Shown here: piece by piece, positions 44,016-51,697 of the stretch
Layout: each line of letters starts with the position of its first letter
Position numbering within the stretch: the stretch's first letter is position 1
Assembly (NCBI RefSeq): GCF_014201195.1
Contig: NZ_JACHDS010000001.1
Span: 5,704,001-5,768,000, forward strand
Origin: Nocardiopsis mwathae
Lineage (GTDB): Bacteria; Actinomycetota; Actinomycetes; Streptosporangiales; Streptosporangiaceae
Direction: 5' to 3'
Length of the DNA: 64,000 nucleotides
Made by a program: the position numbers and the translations under genes
Notes under the pieces: model-generated
What the model saw: only the letters and a program-made list of their open reading frames with translations
Told to the model about the DNA's origin: nothing
Databases searched by the model: none

Positions 44016-46400
44016 GTGAGCGAAGCCGATCGGGACCACCCCGAGACCGACCAGGACACGGCCCACGACCGGTCGACCCCGCAGACCGGGGTGAAAGCCG
44101 ACCCGCAGGCCGAGCCGCACGACCACGCGAGCGCGGAACCGCCGCCCGACCCGCCGGGACACCCGGGTGCCGAGTGGCGGGCCGACGTGGCGGGCGAACC
44201 GTCCGAACCGTCCGAACCGTCCGAACCGTCCGAACCGTCCGGATCGGCCGGTTCCGGCCGGGGGACGGGGGGCCGCGCGGGCGATGAGGACGACTGGTTC
44301 TTCCCCGAGCCGCTGCCGCCCGCCGACCCTCCGGCGCTGCGGGAGGTGACCGCGCCGACCGACGCGAATTTCGTGGAGCAGGTGGCGCCGCCGCTCCCGG
44401 CCGACCTGGGGGCGGACCCGACGCGGGGCGTCGACTCCGCCGGCCCTGCCGGGCATGCCCCTCCCGTTGGGGCCACCGAACCCGCCGCGGGCGATATGGA
44501 CGGTGCCGGGGTGGCCGGGCCTCTGTGGCCGCGGGGGCGGTCGCGGGAGGACGAGGGGCGACCGGTTTCAGGACCCGGCGGGCCGGGGGTGCGGGCGGAG
44601 GCCGACGCGGCGGACCCTGGTGGTCCGGGTGAACACGGGCCTTCCGCCGGGCCGGAGGGTGGCGATACGGGTCGGGGCATGCCGCGCTTCTCGCCGCCCG
44701 CGCTTCCGTCGGCGTCGGTGCCCTACGGGCCGCGATCGGCCGCCACCCCCACCCCGGGGCCGCAGGCCGCCCCCGGTGGTTCTGGGCAGCCGCCGGTCCA
44801 CCACCCGCCGCACGTCGCCCCTCCCCACGCGCCGACCGGCTACCCGTACCACGGGGTGCGGGCGGCGGGGCACCGTCCCGGATACCCGTTGTACCCCGCG
44901 AGCACGGGCTATCCGGGGTACAACGGGGGCGGCTCCCCTGCGCCGCCTCCCCCTCAGCACGCGTACCCGGTGGCCGGGGCCTCCCCGGGCGGCAACGTGC
45001 GTTTCCTGCCACCGATGGCGCCGGTGGGCGGGCAGGTCGCGGCACGTCCGCAGCAACCGCCGCCCGCGCCGGTCCGGCCGCCACAGGAGGATGAGGACGA
45101 CGTCACCCGCGGCTCCCACCAGCCGCACTGGGCGACGGTCCCCTTCCAGGTGCTGCTGGTCTCACTGGTCTTCATCGCGGTGCCGGGGCCGCTGCTGATC
45201 GGGTTCGGGCCGGGGTGGCTGATGACGAGTACGCTCGCCGTCGCCCTCGGCACCACCGTCTATGCCCTGCTGTCCTGGTGGAACTCCTCCTTCGGACTGC
45301 GCGACGACCACCTCGTCGTGCACAGCGGCGTGTTCCGGCGCGTGTCCCGCGAGGTACCGCTGAGCCGCCTGCAGGCGGTCGACGTGGTGCGCCCGCTACT
45401 GATGCAGATCCTCGGTCTGGCGGAGCTGCGTATCGAGCTGGCCGGGGGCGACTCCAGCGGGATCCGGCTGCGCTACCTGAGCCGCCGGACGGCCGAACGC
45501 CTGCGCGCGGCGCTGCTGGCCCACGCCGCCGGGCTGTCCGGGACGACACCGGAGGCACCGGAGTGGCCGCTGTACCGGCTGCCCTTCGGGCTGTTACTCG
45601 GTGCGCTGGCGTTCCGGCTGCCGGTGCTGGGTGCGTTCGTGCTGTTCCTCGCGTTGATGGTGGCGGGCATCTGGCGCGGTGAGCCGGGGGTGCTGGGTGC
45701 CGCCGTGCCGCTCCTACTGGGCCTGATGCAGGGGTTCATCGGTCCGCTGCTGCGCTACACGGACTTCTACGCCTCACGCTCCCCGGACGGGTTGCGCCTG
45801 CGCTACGGGATCTTCCAGGCGCGTATGCAGACGGTCCCGCCGGGCCGGGTGCAGGCGGTCCGCATCGTCGAGCCGCTGCTGTGGCGGGCGCTGGGCGTGG
45901 TCCGGGTCGAGGCCAATGTCGCCGGGTATGTGGGGGAGCGCCAGATGGACTCCTCAACGCTGCTGCCGGTGGTCCCGCGCGCTGTGGCCTATGCGGTCGT
46001 CGGCGAGGTCCTCGCCGGGGCGGACGCGACGCGGGTCCCGCTGCACCCGTCAAGCCGGGCCGGGGTCGGTGTCGGGGCCGGGCACGACGCGCTGGGCCTC
46101 GACGAGCGCCTGTTCGTCACCCAGCGCGGTGTCCTGTGCCGGATCACCGAGATCGTCCCGCATGCGCGGGTGCAGAGCATCCGGTTGACGGCGGGCCCGA
46201 TCAGCCGGTGGCGGGGCGTGGCCGACGTGGACGCGGACACACCGCCCGGACCGATCCGGGCACGGGCCGTCGGCCGGGACCTGGCGGAGGCACGCCGAGT
46301 GGTCGACGGGGTCGCGGAGCGCGGGCACTCGGCCCGGACCACGATGGCGGGTCCGGAGCGCTGGGCGACGCGGAGCGAGATGCCCGGTCGAGCCGGATGA
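44016..46400 (+). CDS. bacterial PH-domain membrane protein (multi-domain, YdbT-like)
   Basis: 794 residues. The first about 360 are disordered, with five 9-bp repeats at 44198-44242 encoding EPS units and long Pro/Gly/Tyr stretches (GYPYHG, GYPGYNGGG). Then come membrane helices (VLLVSLVFIAVPGPLLIGFG...) and two or three bPH_2 modules (LVVHSGVFRRVSREVPLSRLQAVDVV, GIFQARMQTVPPGRVQAVRIVEPLL, RGVLCRITEIVPHARVQSIRL) separated by more helices. This matches YdbT. It starts 3 bp after its partner. The role may be envelope-related; the accessory island begins after it. Confidence 0.86.
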   Translation: MSEADRDHPETDQDTAHDRSTPQTGVKADPQAEPHDHASAEPPPDPPGHPGAEWRADVAGEPSEPSEPSEPSEPSGSAGSGRGTGGRAGDEDDWFFPEPLPPADPPALREVTAPTDANFVEQVAPPLPADLGADPTRGVDSAGPAGHAPPVGATEPAAGDMDGAGVAGPLWPRGRSREDEGRPVSGPGGPGVRAEADAADPGGPGEHGPSAGPEGGDTGRGMPRFSPPALPSASVPYGPRSAATPTPGPQAAPGGSGQPPVHHPPHVAPPHAPTGYPYHGVRAAGHRPGYPLYPASTGYPGYNGGGSPAPPPPQHAYPVAGASPGGNVRFLPPMAPVGGQVAARPQQPPPAPVRPPQEDEDDVTRGSHQPHWATVPFQVLLVSLVFIAVPGPLLIGFGPGWLMTSTLAVALGTTVYALLSWWNSSFGLRDDHLVVHSGVFRRVSREVPLSRLQAVDVVRPLLMQILGLAELRIELAGGDSSGIRLRYLSRRTAERLRAALLAHAAGLSGTTPEAPEWPLYRLPFGLLLGALAFRLPVLGAFVLFLALMVAGIWRGEPGVLGAAVPLLLGLMQGFIGPLLRYTDFYASRSPDGLRLRYGIFQARMQTVPPGRVQAVRIVEPLLWRALGVVRVEANVAGYVGERQMDSSTLLPVVPRAVAYAVVGEVLAGADATRVPLHPSSRAGVGVGAGHDALGLDERLFVTQRGVLCRITEIVPHARVQSIRLTAGPISRWRGVADVDADTPPGPIRARAVGRDLAEARRVVDGVAERGHSARTTMAGPERWATRSEMPGRAG
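44198..44242 (+). repeat. five 9-bp tandem repeats inside the PH protein gene
   Basis: The unit GAACCGTCC repeats about five times and encodes an acidic, Ser/Pro-rich run. It is in frame and likely length-variable by slippage. Confidence 0.85.
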
Positions 46401-46587
46401 GTCCCGTTTCGCAGGTGTGAGCCACGTTTGTTCGGGGGACGAGTACGTCAGCCCCCGGAAAGCCCTGCGGGTGTGTGGCCTCGGAGGGGGGCGAAGCGGC
46501 CTGCCCCGACCCCCGCCGCAGCAGGGAACCGGCCTGTCGTGTGGGTGAGTTTGCGGCCGAAAAGGCCTCGGTGCGTCACGCCGTAAA

Positions 46588-46603
46588 TGTGACGTGCGTC
46601 ACG
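46588..46603. promoter_or_regulatory. CRP-like palindrome upstream of chaplin-like gene
   Basis: TGTGA-CGTGCG-TCACG, a near-consensus CRP/FNR-family site (TGTGA-N6-TCACA), ends 224 bp before the GTG at 46828. A similar site stands at almost the same distance before the next paralogue. The rest of 46401-46827 shows no gene. Confidence 0.5.
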
Positions 46604-46827
46604 TGCGATGCCGTGTGTTGGGGAGATTCCTGTCGGCATTTCCTGACTTCTGCCCTTACTCCCGGTCAATGAAAGACTCCCGGCTGTTACTCATGTTCCT
46701 GGTTTTGCTGCTGTGACCCGGCGAAGTGTGGCTACATGGAGACCGAACACGCGATGTGTTCACGAACCCACTCAAAGCAAACTTTCCGGGTGGCACGGTC
46801 GCCCGGTTCGAATGAGGAGATCCGAGA

Positions 46828-47067
46828 GTGCTGAAGAAGACCTTCGCCGCCACCGCCGTCGCCGCCGCCGCTTCCGCCGTGCTGCTGGCCGGCGCCCCCG
46901 CTCACGCCCACAGCAACAAGACCTCCGGCGCGGGCAGCGTCGCGGGTGGCAACCAGGTCGTGGTCCCCATCGGTGTCGCCGCCTCCATCTGCGGCATCAA
47001 CGCCGTCAACGTCATCGGCAGCCAGAACGCCTTCTGCAAGGGCGTGGCCAAGAACAACCAGAACTGA
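46828..47067 (+). CDS. small chaplin-like secreted peptide
   Basis: 79 residues: signal peptide (LKKTFAATAVAAAASAVLLAGAPAHA) and a mature part of about 52 residues, GNQVVVPIGVAASICGINAVNVIGSQNAFC. The GNQVVVP, a Cys-Gly-x-N, VNVIG and a second Cys recall the chaplin domain, whose amyloid films coat aerial hyphae, but the spacing is shorter than in classical chaplins. The GTG has GAGGAG 8 nt upstream. Two very strong terminators follow, so it is monocistronic. Confidence 0.72.
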   Translation: MLKKTFAATAVAAAASAVLLAGAPAHAHSNKTSGAGSVAGGNQVVVPIGVAASICGINAVNVIGSQNAFCKGVAKNNQN

Positions 47068-47070
47068 TCG

Positions 47071-47154
47071 GTCGGGTCGTGCGCACCCCCCGTGCGCACG
47101 ACCCGACGCCAGAGGACTGGTGCCGTCCTTCCCCCAGGACGGCACCAGTCCTCT
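47071..47154 (+). terminator. two tandem strong terminators
   Basis: A 16-bp perfect stem at 47071-47086/47092-47107 is followed by a 19-bp perfect stem at 47111-47129/47136-47154 and a TTTT run. Confidence 0.95.
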
Positions 47155-47327
47155 TTTTCGTGTGGCCGGTTCGGAGGTTTCCGGGCGTGGCGGTGGCCTT
47201 GGGGCAGTGCCAGGCCGGTGGATCGTGGCCGGTCGTTGCCGCATCCGGCGACGCGTCGGCCACGTGTGCTCGGAACCGTCAGCGCTGAAAAGGCGTATCG
47301 GTGGACGGCGGAATCACGGGCACCGCC

Positions 47328-47343
47328 TGTGTCTTGCGTCACA
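47328..47343. promoter_or_regulatory. CRP-like site upstream of second small secreted gene
   Basis: TGTGT-CTTGCG-TCACA, one base from the CRP consensus, ends 221 bp before the GTG at 47565. This is nearly the same distance as the 46588 site to its gene. Confidence 0.45.
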
Positions 47344-47376
47344 TGCACCTCACGCGTCGCGGCGATTCCCTGTGCG

Positions 47377-47391
47377 AAATCCGGATATGTC
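47377..47391 (+). repeat. shared upstream block, copy 1 (AAATCCGGATAYGTC)
   Basis: The 15-base block recurs with one change at 48084-48098, 188 and 178 bp before their respective genes. Further matches follow downstream in both (GATGAT, then TTCGAGGT), so about 80-100 bp of promoter region is shared. Confidence 0.6.
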
Positions 47392-47564
47392 CCGTCGCTT
47401 GACGTGATGATGCCGTTCCTCCGTGTCATTTTTCGAGGTCGAACGGCTGCGATCGGGTGACGATGTCTGGCTAAATGGCACTTGGGCACGGACAGTGCTC
47501 ACGCAATCACACCCCCCGATGGCCGGTCGGATTCCCCGGGCCGGCCCGTACAAGGAGTCATGCA

Positions 47565-47819
47565 GTGCTGAAGAAGTCCCTCGCCGCCGGTGCCGTCGTC
47601 GCTGCCTCCGCGGGCGTCCTCCTCTCCGCCGCCCCGGCCAGCGCCGTCACCGGTGTCACCGCCGCCGTCCCCCCGGTGAACACCGTCATCGGCAACGCCC
47701 CCACCCCCGGCATCGCCGAGGGCAACAAGGTCGGCACCGCGGTGCCCGGTGGCGCGCCCTCCGAGACCGGGGCGGTCATCGCCGCCCTGAAGCCCTTCGG
47801 CGTGTACCTCGGCGAATAG
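47565..47819 (+). CDS. small secreted peptide, chaplin-cluster paralogue
   Basis: 84 residues: a signal peptide (LKKSLAAGAVVAASAGVLLSAAPASA) nearly the same as its neighbour, then a mature Val/Gly/Pro-rich chain without Cys (TGVTAAVPPVNTVIGNAP ... AALKPFGVYLGE). The shared signal, leader and promoter blocks show common ancestry, but the mature part lacks the chaplin Cys pair. The GTG has AAGGAG 7 nt upstream. Probably a surface or extracellular structural peptide of sporulating mycelium; unproven. Confidence 0.62.
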   Translation: MLKKSLAAGAVVAASAGVLLSAAPASAVTGVTAAVPPVNTVIGNAPTPGIAEGNKVGTAVPGGAPSETGAVIAALKPFGVYLGE

Positions 47820-47913
47820 GCGGGCGGTGTCCGGGCACACCACCTCGCAGCCGGACGGTAGGAATCCCCTCAGCAGAACCTCGGGCGTGACCGCGCACCA
47901 CGACCCGATCGAC

Positions 47914-47947
47914 GGCGCCGACCCCTTCCCCTCAGGGGCGGCGCCGT
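47914..47947 (+). terminator. hairpin after second small secreted gene
   Basis: ACGGCGCCG and CCCC pair with GGGG and CGGCGCCGT across one bulge, with a short CT-rich loop. Confidence 0.6.
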
Positions 47948-48083
47948 TCGCATGTCCGGGCTCTGTCCCGGTGCCTGGGCGCCGGTCGGTCCGCAACCCT
48001 GGATAGGGAGCGGCAGAAGGGGGCCGATGCGGGGGGTGTTCGCGGGGTATTGACTATGGCGGCCCTGGTCTGTTTGGTCCACT

Positions 48084-48098
48084 AAATCCGGATACGTC
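48084..48098 (+). repeat. shared upstream block, copy 2
   Basis: AAATCCGGATACGTC, the counterpart of 47377-47391, 178 bp before the gene at 48262. Confidence 0.6.
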
Positions 48099-48186
48099 AG
48101 CATTCATGCGCCGCTGATGATCAGGCTCTGTGATCATTCTTCGAGGTTTGGGGGCTATTGCGGCCCATGGCCGGGCACATCGGAAA

Positions 48187-48257
48187 TGAGCCCGTGTGGT
48201 CCCCGGGCTGTACCCCCTAAGGGCCGGTTCCCCGGTCGGCCCGTATGGATGGAGTCA
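48187..48257 (+). repeat. ~70-bp leader repeat, copy 1
   Basis: From TGAGCCCGTG to GGAGTCA this leader is repeated with few changes at 48514-48582. It contains CCGGGCTGTACCCC and ends at the ribosome site of the gene at 48262. Confidence 0.8.
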
Positions 48258-48261
48258 GAGA

Positions 48262-48516
48262 ATGCCGAAGAAGACCCTCGCGACCCTCGGTGTCGCCGCT
48301 GCAGGCGTGCTGTTGGCCGCGGCCCCGGCACACGCGTACAACAACGACGCAGGGCCGGTGTCGGCCGAGGTCGGGGTCGCGATCGAAGCCGAAGCCGCTG
48401 CCTTGGCCGAGCTCGGCAATGCCGGCAACGACGCAGGGCCGGTGTCGGCCGAGGTCGCGATCGAAGCCGAAGCCGACGTCTCGGTCGGGATCGGCAATGC
48501 CGACAATGAGGGCTGA
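48262..48516 (+). CDS. small secreted acidic peptide with internal repeat
   Basis: 84 residues: signal peptide (PKKTLATLGVAAAGVLLAAAPAHA) then a strongly acidic, Ala-rich mature part with two copies of NDAGPVSAEVAIEAEA, the DNA unit being about 78 bp. No Cys. The start has GGAG 7 nt upstream. The signal and leader mark it as a member of the chaplin-like cluster although the mature chain is unlike chaplins. The repeat suggests recent growth by slippage. Function unknown. Confidence 0.6.
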   Translation: MPKKTLATLGVAAAGVLLAAAPAHAYNNDAGPVSAEVGVAIEAEAAALAELGNAGNDAGPVSAEVAIEAEADVSVGIGNADNEG

Positions 48517-48582
48517 GCCCGTGCGGTCTCCGGGCTGTACCCCTGTGGGCCGGGTCCCCCGACCGGCCTGAACAAGGAGTCA
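48514..48582 (+). repeat. ~70-bp leader repeat, copy 2
   Basis: Begins exactly at the stop codon of the 48262 gene and leads into the decayed copy at 48589, showing tandem duplication of gene plus leader. Confidence 0.8.
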
Positions 48583-48588
48583 TACGGT

Positions 48589-48801
48589 TCACGAGAAGTC
48601 GCTGCCGTCGTCGCGGGTGTGGTCCCTACCACCGCCCCTGCCCACGCCGTTTCCCTCGGAGGAAACCAGGTCGACGCCCCGACCTCTGCGGCTGTCAACG
48701 CGTGCGGTAACACCATCGCGGTCCTCGGAGGCACAGCGATGTGCTTCCGAGGACCGAGGGGAGCCCGGTTCTGGCTCGACAACGTGAACGGAACCTTCTG
48801 A
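48589..48801 (+). pseudogene. decayed chaplin-like gene
   Basis: The leader and AAGGAG are intact, but the expected start is TTC/GTT-like instead of GTG, and the signal region is split: one frame reads HEKSL, the next reads AAVVAGVV then TTAPAHA. The mature part is well preserved and is the best chaplin match in the cluster (GNQVDAPTSAAVNACGNTIAVLGGTAMC). A frame from the GTG at 48619 gives 60 residues without a full signal. Lost start plus frameshift indicate a pseudogene, though a start at 48619 cannot be excluded. Confidence 0.65.
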
Positions 48802-49073
48802 GTCCTCCTCACCTCGCCCGGTCTCAGCGCCCCGGCCCCCGATCGCGTCCCGCCCCTCGATTCTCCTTGTCTGTGCACGTCCGGCGTAGTCTGGATCCCG
48901 GTGCTCGTGATCCGCTACGGACAGTAGGGCTTGCTGATTTCTGCGCCAATCTGACCAAATTTGGCCGTGTGACCTGCGGATTTGCCAGGTGGTCAACATC
49001 CACCCCCGTAGCACGAAGGTTGAAGCACGCACTATCTGCTCATGCCCTCGTGCCGCGACCGCAGGAGTAGTAG

Positions 49074-49478
49074 ATGGCAAAAAAGAAGCGGAAGAACGAG
49101 CTCCCGGCGCTAGCCAAGAGCTGGGAGCGAGCCCTCCGGGCCGGGATCAGCCCGACGAGGAAGGAACGGAAGTCCGCGAGCAAGCACACGATCCACAACT
49201 ACCTCAAGACCCTCAGTCTCCTCGCGGCGCACCTCGACGAGCACGAGCTGCCCGCCACCGTAAAGACGATGCGTGTCGGCGACCTCGACGACTGGATCAC
49301 TCTCATCACTGACCGGACGTCCGCCGCCAATGCGGGCCACCACTACCGCAATCTCGTTGCATTTTGGGCGTGGGTCGTCAAGGTGGAGAAGATGGTCCCG
49401 CCCGGCAAGAACCCGATGCTCGAAGTGCCCGCCCCCTACGAGCCCCAGATCAAGCGTCCACCGCTGAGCCACGATCAG
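49074..49478 (+). pseudogene. tyrosine recombinase, N-terminal fragment
   Basis: About 135 residues: a basic start (KKKRKNELPALAKSWERAL) and a SAM-like core-binding domain (ASKHTIHNYLKTLSLLAAHLDEHELP ... NLVAFWAWVVKVE) of phage-type integrases. The catalytic domain with R-H-R-Y is missing; at about 49479 the frame passes into an IS3 transposase. The ATG has AGGAG 6 nt upstream, so the fused 221-residue frame (to 49739) may still be translated. It is a remnant of an integrated element. Confidence 0.75.
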
Positions 49479-50173
49479 GGGCACCGGGTCAACCACAAGC
49501 GCGTCGAGCGCCTCATGCGGGCCGTCGGCCTGCAGGGCATCCACCTGCGCCGAAAGATCCGTACCACCGTGCCCGAACCGTCCGATCAGCCGGTCCCCGA
49601 CCTGCTCGGCCGGGACTTCACCGCTGATGCTCCCAACAGCCGCTATGTCGGCGACATGCCCTCCTTGCCCGCCATCGGGCAGGAGGGGCCCCCTACCTGC
49701 CTGTGGAAGGGGGCCGCTTCTGCTATCTGGCCAGTGTGATCGACCTGTACTCGCGGCGCTTGGTGGGGTGGTCGATCGCCGAGCACATGCGCACGTCCCT
49801 TGTGGTCGACGCGCTTGCGGCCGCGCGACGCGAGCGCGGGAGCCTGGCCGGCGCGGTGTTCCAATCCGATCACGGAGCCCAGTACACCTCGGCGGAGTTC
49901 GCTTCTGTGTGTGAGCAGTTCGGGGTGGCCCGCTCGATGGGCGCGGTGGGGTCCAGCGCGGACAACGCGGCGGCCGAGGCGCTCAACGCCACGTTGTAAC
50001 GGGAGACGTTGCAGGGGCGGGGGTTGAAGCGGTGGGAGAGCACGAGGGCGGCCAGGTTGGCGGTGTTCTCCTGGATCGCCCGCTACAACACCAAGCGCCG
50101 CCATTCCGCGAACGGGCAGCTCAGCCCGCTCGTCTACGAGCAGCAGGCGGCGAGCCTAGAGCTCGCTGCCTGA
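49479..50173 (+). pseudogene. IS3-family transposase OrfB remnant
   Basis: It begins inside OrfB at GHRVNHKRVERLMRAVGLQG and runs to LSPLVYEQQAASLELAA at 50173, with rve-domain landmarks DFTADAPNSRYVGD, SDHGAQYTSAEF and SSADNAAAEALN (DDE residues). The 5' part and OrfA are absent. After VGD about 34 bases, themselves a hairpin (CCTCC-GCCCG / CGGGC-GGAGG), are inserted and shift the frame near 49660-49695. A TAA at 49997 replaces the usual Lys codon before RETLQG. It is inactive. Confidence 0.85.
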
Positions 50174-50200
50174 TCAGAAGGTGTCCACTACTCAGGGGAA
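50174..50200. mobile_element. right end of the IS3-type remnant
   Basis: The sequence TGTCCACTACTCAGGGGA just after the transposase stop has the look of an IS3-group terminal repeat. No matching left end is visible, consistent with a 5' deletion. Confidence 0.45.
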
Positions 50201-50450
50201 AGCCCCGCGCGGGCACCGGGACATCAACAGCACGGCGTGCCCCGGTGACGACCTCTACGCCTGGGTGAAGGCGGGCATGCCGGTCAACAACACCACCCCG
50301 CCGTCATCGAGCGGGGATGGCGCGACTCCTGGCACCAAGGCACCGGCCTTCCCGCTTCGCCGCGGGACGAGGTTCCCGCCGAGGTCGCCGCCGCTGTCGT
50401 GGTCGTCCTCGGCGCGGTTGTCGGGTACCTAACGCCACACACCCCACGGC
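50201..50450 (+). pseudogene. N-acetylmuramoyl-L-alanine amidase, C-terminal fragment
   Basis: GHRDINSTACPGDDLYAWVKAG is the conserved end of an amidase_2/PGRP domain, including the His and Cys zinc ligands, so this is the tail of a phage-type endolysin or cell-wall amidase. The N-terminal domain is gone. A Ser/Pro/Thr linker follows, then a frameshift: an overlapping frame encodes a hydrophobic tail (EVAAAVVVVLGAVVGYL) that was probably the native C-terminus. Confidence 0.75.
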
Positions 50451-50521
50451 CTGACCAGGGATGACCTAATACTATCCGTACTCATGTTCGGTGTGGGTGG
50501 GGGAAGACCAGCATCGAACGC

Positions 50522-50556
50522 AGCGCCCCCGCCGCCACTTTGGCGGCGGGGGCGCT
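50522..50556. terminator. strong bidirectional terminator
   Basis: A 16-bp perfect stem, 50522-50537 with 50541-50556, followed by TTT on the plus strand. It separates the amidase remnant from the GNAT gene. Confidence 0.9.
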
Positions 50557-50638
50557 TTCGCTGTCTGCGGCGGATGGTCCAATCGGACACCAGGTGCGGT
50601 GCTTCTGCTGCTGCCCGTCGACTCAGCTCGGCCTTGGC

Positions 50639-51502
50639 TCAGACGGTGATGGTGGTGACCATCCCGAGCGCCACGAGGCCCTCGGCGCGGCACAGCCGGT
50701 CGGACGTCCCACCGACTTCGGTCTGCAGTAGCTGGTAGTCAGCACCGGACCGGTACCCCCAGGCCATGGCCGCGCGCCACAGCGTGCGCCCATGGCCACG
50801 TCCGCGGTACTCGGGCAGGACTCCGAAATACTGGGGCAGTAGCCGGGCGTGTCCGAGGGGGTCGGGACGGGTCGCCATGGGTCCGATGGCGCCAACGATC
50901 CGACCGGTCTCGGTCACCGTCAAGACGGGCCCGTCGAGAGTGCCCGCCCGCTCATGGGCAGCGAGGAAGGCGAAACCCTCGCCCGCTAGTTCCTCGGCGA
51001 AATCCGGCCACGTAGCTCGCACCTCCGAGGGGAGGCGGTCGAGCTCGGTGATCCCGTCGACAGCGGGCGCCTCGGTGCCGGGTCCGAAGGTGCGCAGTTG
51101 GATCCGGCAGCATCGTCCAGCCTGCGGGGTAGGGGTGAGTCGCACGAGGCGGGCATGCTCGGCGCCGAGGTCGGCTGCGAGCTTGGCCGCGTGCTCGGCC
51201 TCCTGGTCGAGGTTGACGTCGCCGTACAGGTGGACGCGGACCGTGCGCCGTTTCCCACGCTGGAGCAGCGTCGGCACCGCAGTCTGCTCGTCGCCGGTGC
51301 GGACCTGGTCGACCAAGACGTGCTCGCCCTTGGGTCCGCCCCAGCGTGCGTCCTTGTCGTGGGCTAGGAAGCGGCCGGTACCGGAGTTCTCGACGACCTG
51401 GCCCCACAGATCGGAGGTGACCGTGTCCGGGTGCATCGGACCCAGGGTGGGAACGTAGGGCACCGAGAACACGAGCCCCGCGGGCCCGCTGGTGTCGCGC
51501 AT
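50639..51502 (-). CDS. GNAT-family N-acetyltransferase, RiPP-cassette member
   Basis: 287 residues. The C-terminal about 130 form a GNAT domain: VLTVTETGRIVGAIGPM, then FGVLPEYRGRGHGRTLWRAAMAWGY, where Q/RxxGxG/A (YRGRGHGR) binds acetyl-CoA. The N-terminal about 150 residues are an unassigned alpha/beta region (HLYGDVNLDQEAEHAAKLAADLGAEHARLVRL) that may bind the substrate. It lies 66 bp downstream of the precursor peptide on the same strand, so it may acetylate that peptide, for example at Lys31 or a new N-terminus, or confer self-immunity. This is inferred from position. Confidence 0.8.
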   Translation of the reverse strand: MRDTSGPAGLVFSVPYVPTLGPMHPDTVTSDLWGQVVENSGTGRFLAHDKDARWGGPKGEHVLVDQVRTGDEQTAVPTLLQRGKRRTVRVHLYGDVNLDQEAEHAAKLAADLGAEHARLVRLTPTPQAGRCCRIQLRTFGPGTEAPAVDGITELDRLPSEVRATWPDFAEELAGEGFAFLAAHERAGTLDGPVLTVTETGRIVGAIGPMATRPDPLGHARLLPQYFGVLPEYRGRGHGRTLWRAAMAWGYRSGADYQLLQTEVGGTSDRLCRAEGLVALGMVTTITV

Positions 51503-51568
51503 GGCGACATGCTACTCACACGACACGGGCACCGGTGGGAAGTCCACCAGGGCCCGCGTCACCCGACA

Positions 51569-51697
51569 CTAGAACGGGTTGTCGTCACCGGCGTCGCAGC
51601 TGCACTTCTCGGATTCGAGGACCGTGTCCAGGTCCTCGACCACCTCGACCGCTTCCTGACTGGGCAGGGTCGGCACAGCGACCGTCACAGGGGCCAT
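51569..51697 (-). CDS. candidate RiPP precursor peptide
   Basis: 42 residues. The leader-like part (APVTVAVPTLPSQEAVEVVEDLD) is acidic and helical; the core-like end is CSCDAGDDNPF with Cys32 and Cys34. Cys34 to Asp38 gives a CxxxD spacing like that linked by thioether-forming radical SAM enzymes in ranthipeptides. The ATG overlaps the radical SAM gene's stop (TAATG) and has a perfect AAGGAGGTG ribosome site 8 nt upstream, implying high translation and obligate coupling to the enzyme. I cannot place it in a named RiPP family. Confidence 0.72.
   Translation of the reverse strand: MAPVTVAVPTLPSQEAVEVVEDLDTVLESEKCSCDAGDDNPF

Noticed and set aside
47328-48098. Small regulatory RNA in the peptide cluster
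   Set aside because: Shared upstream blocks are better explained as duplicated promoter and leader sequence; no conserved structure could be shown.
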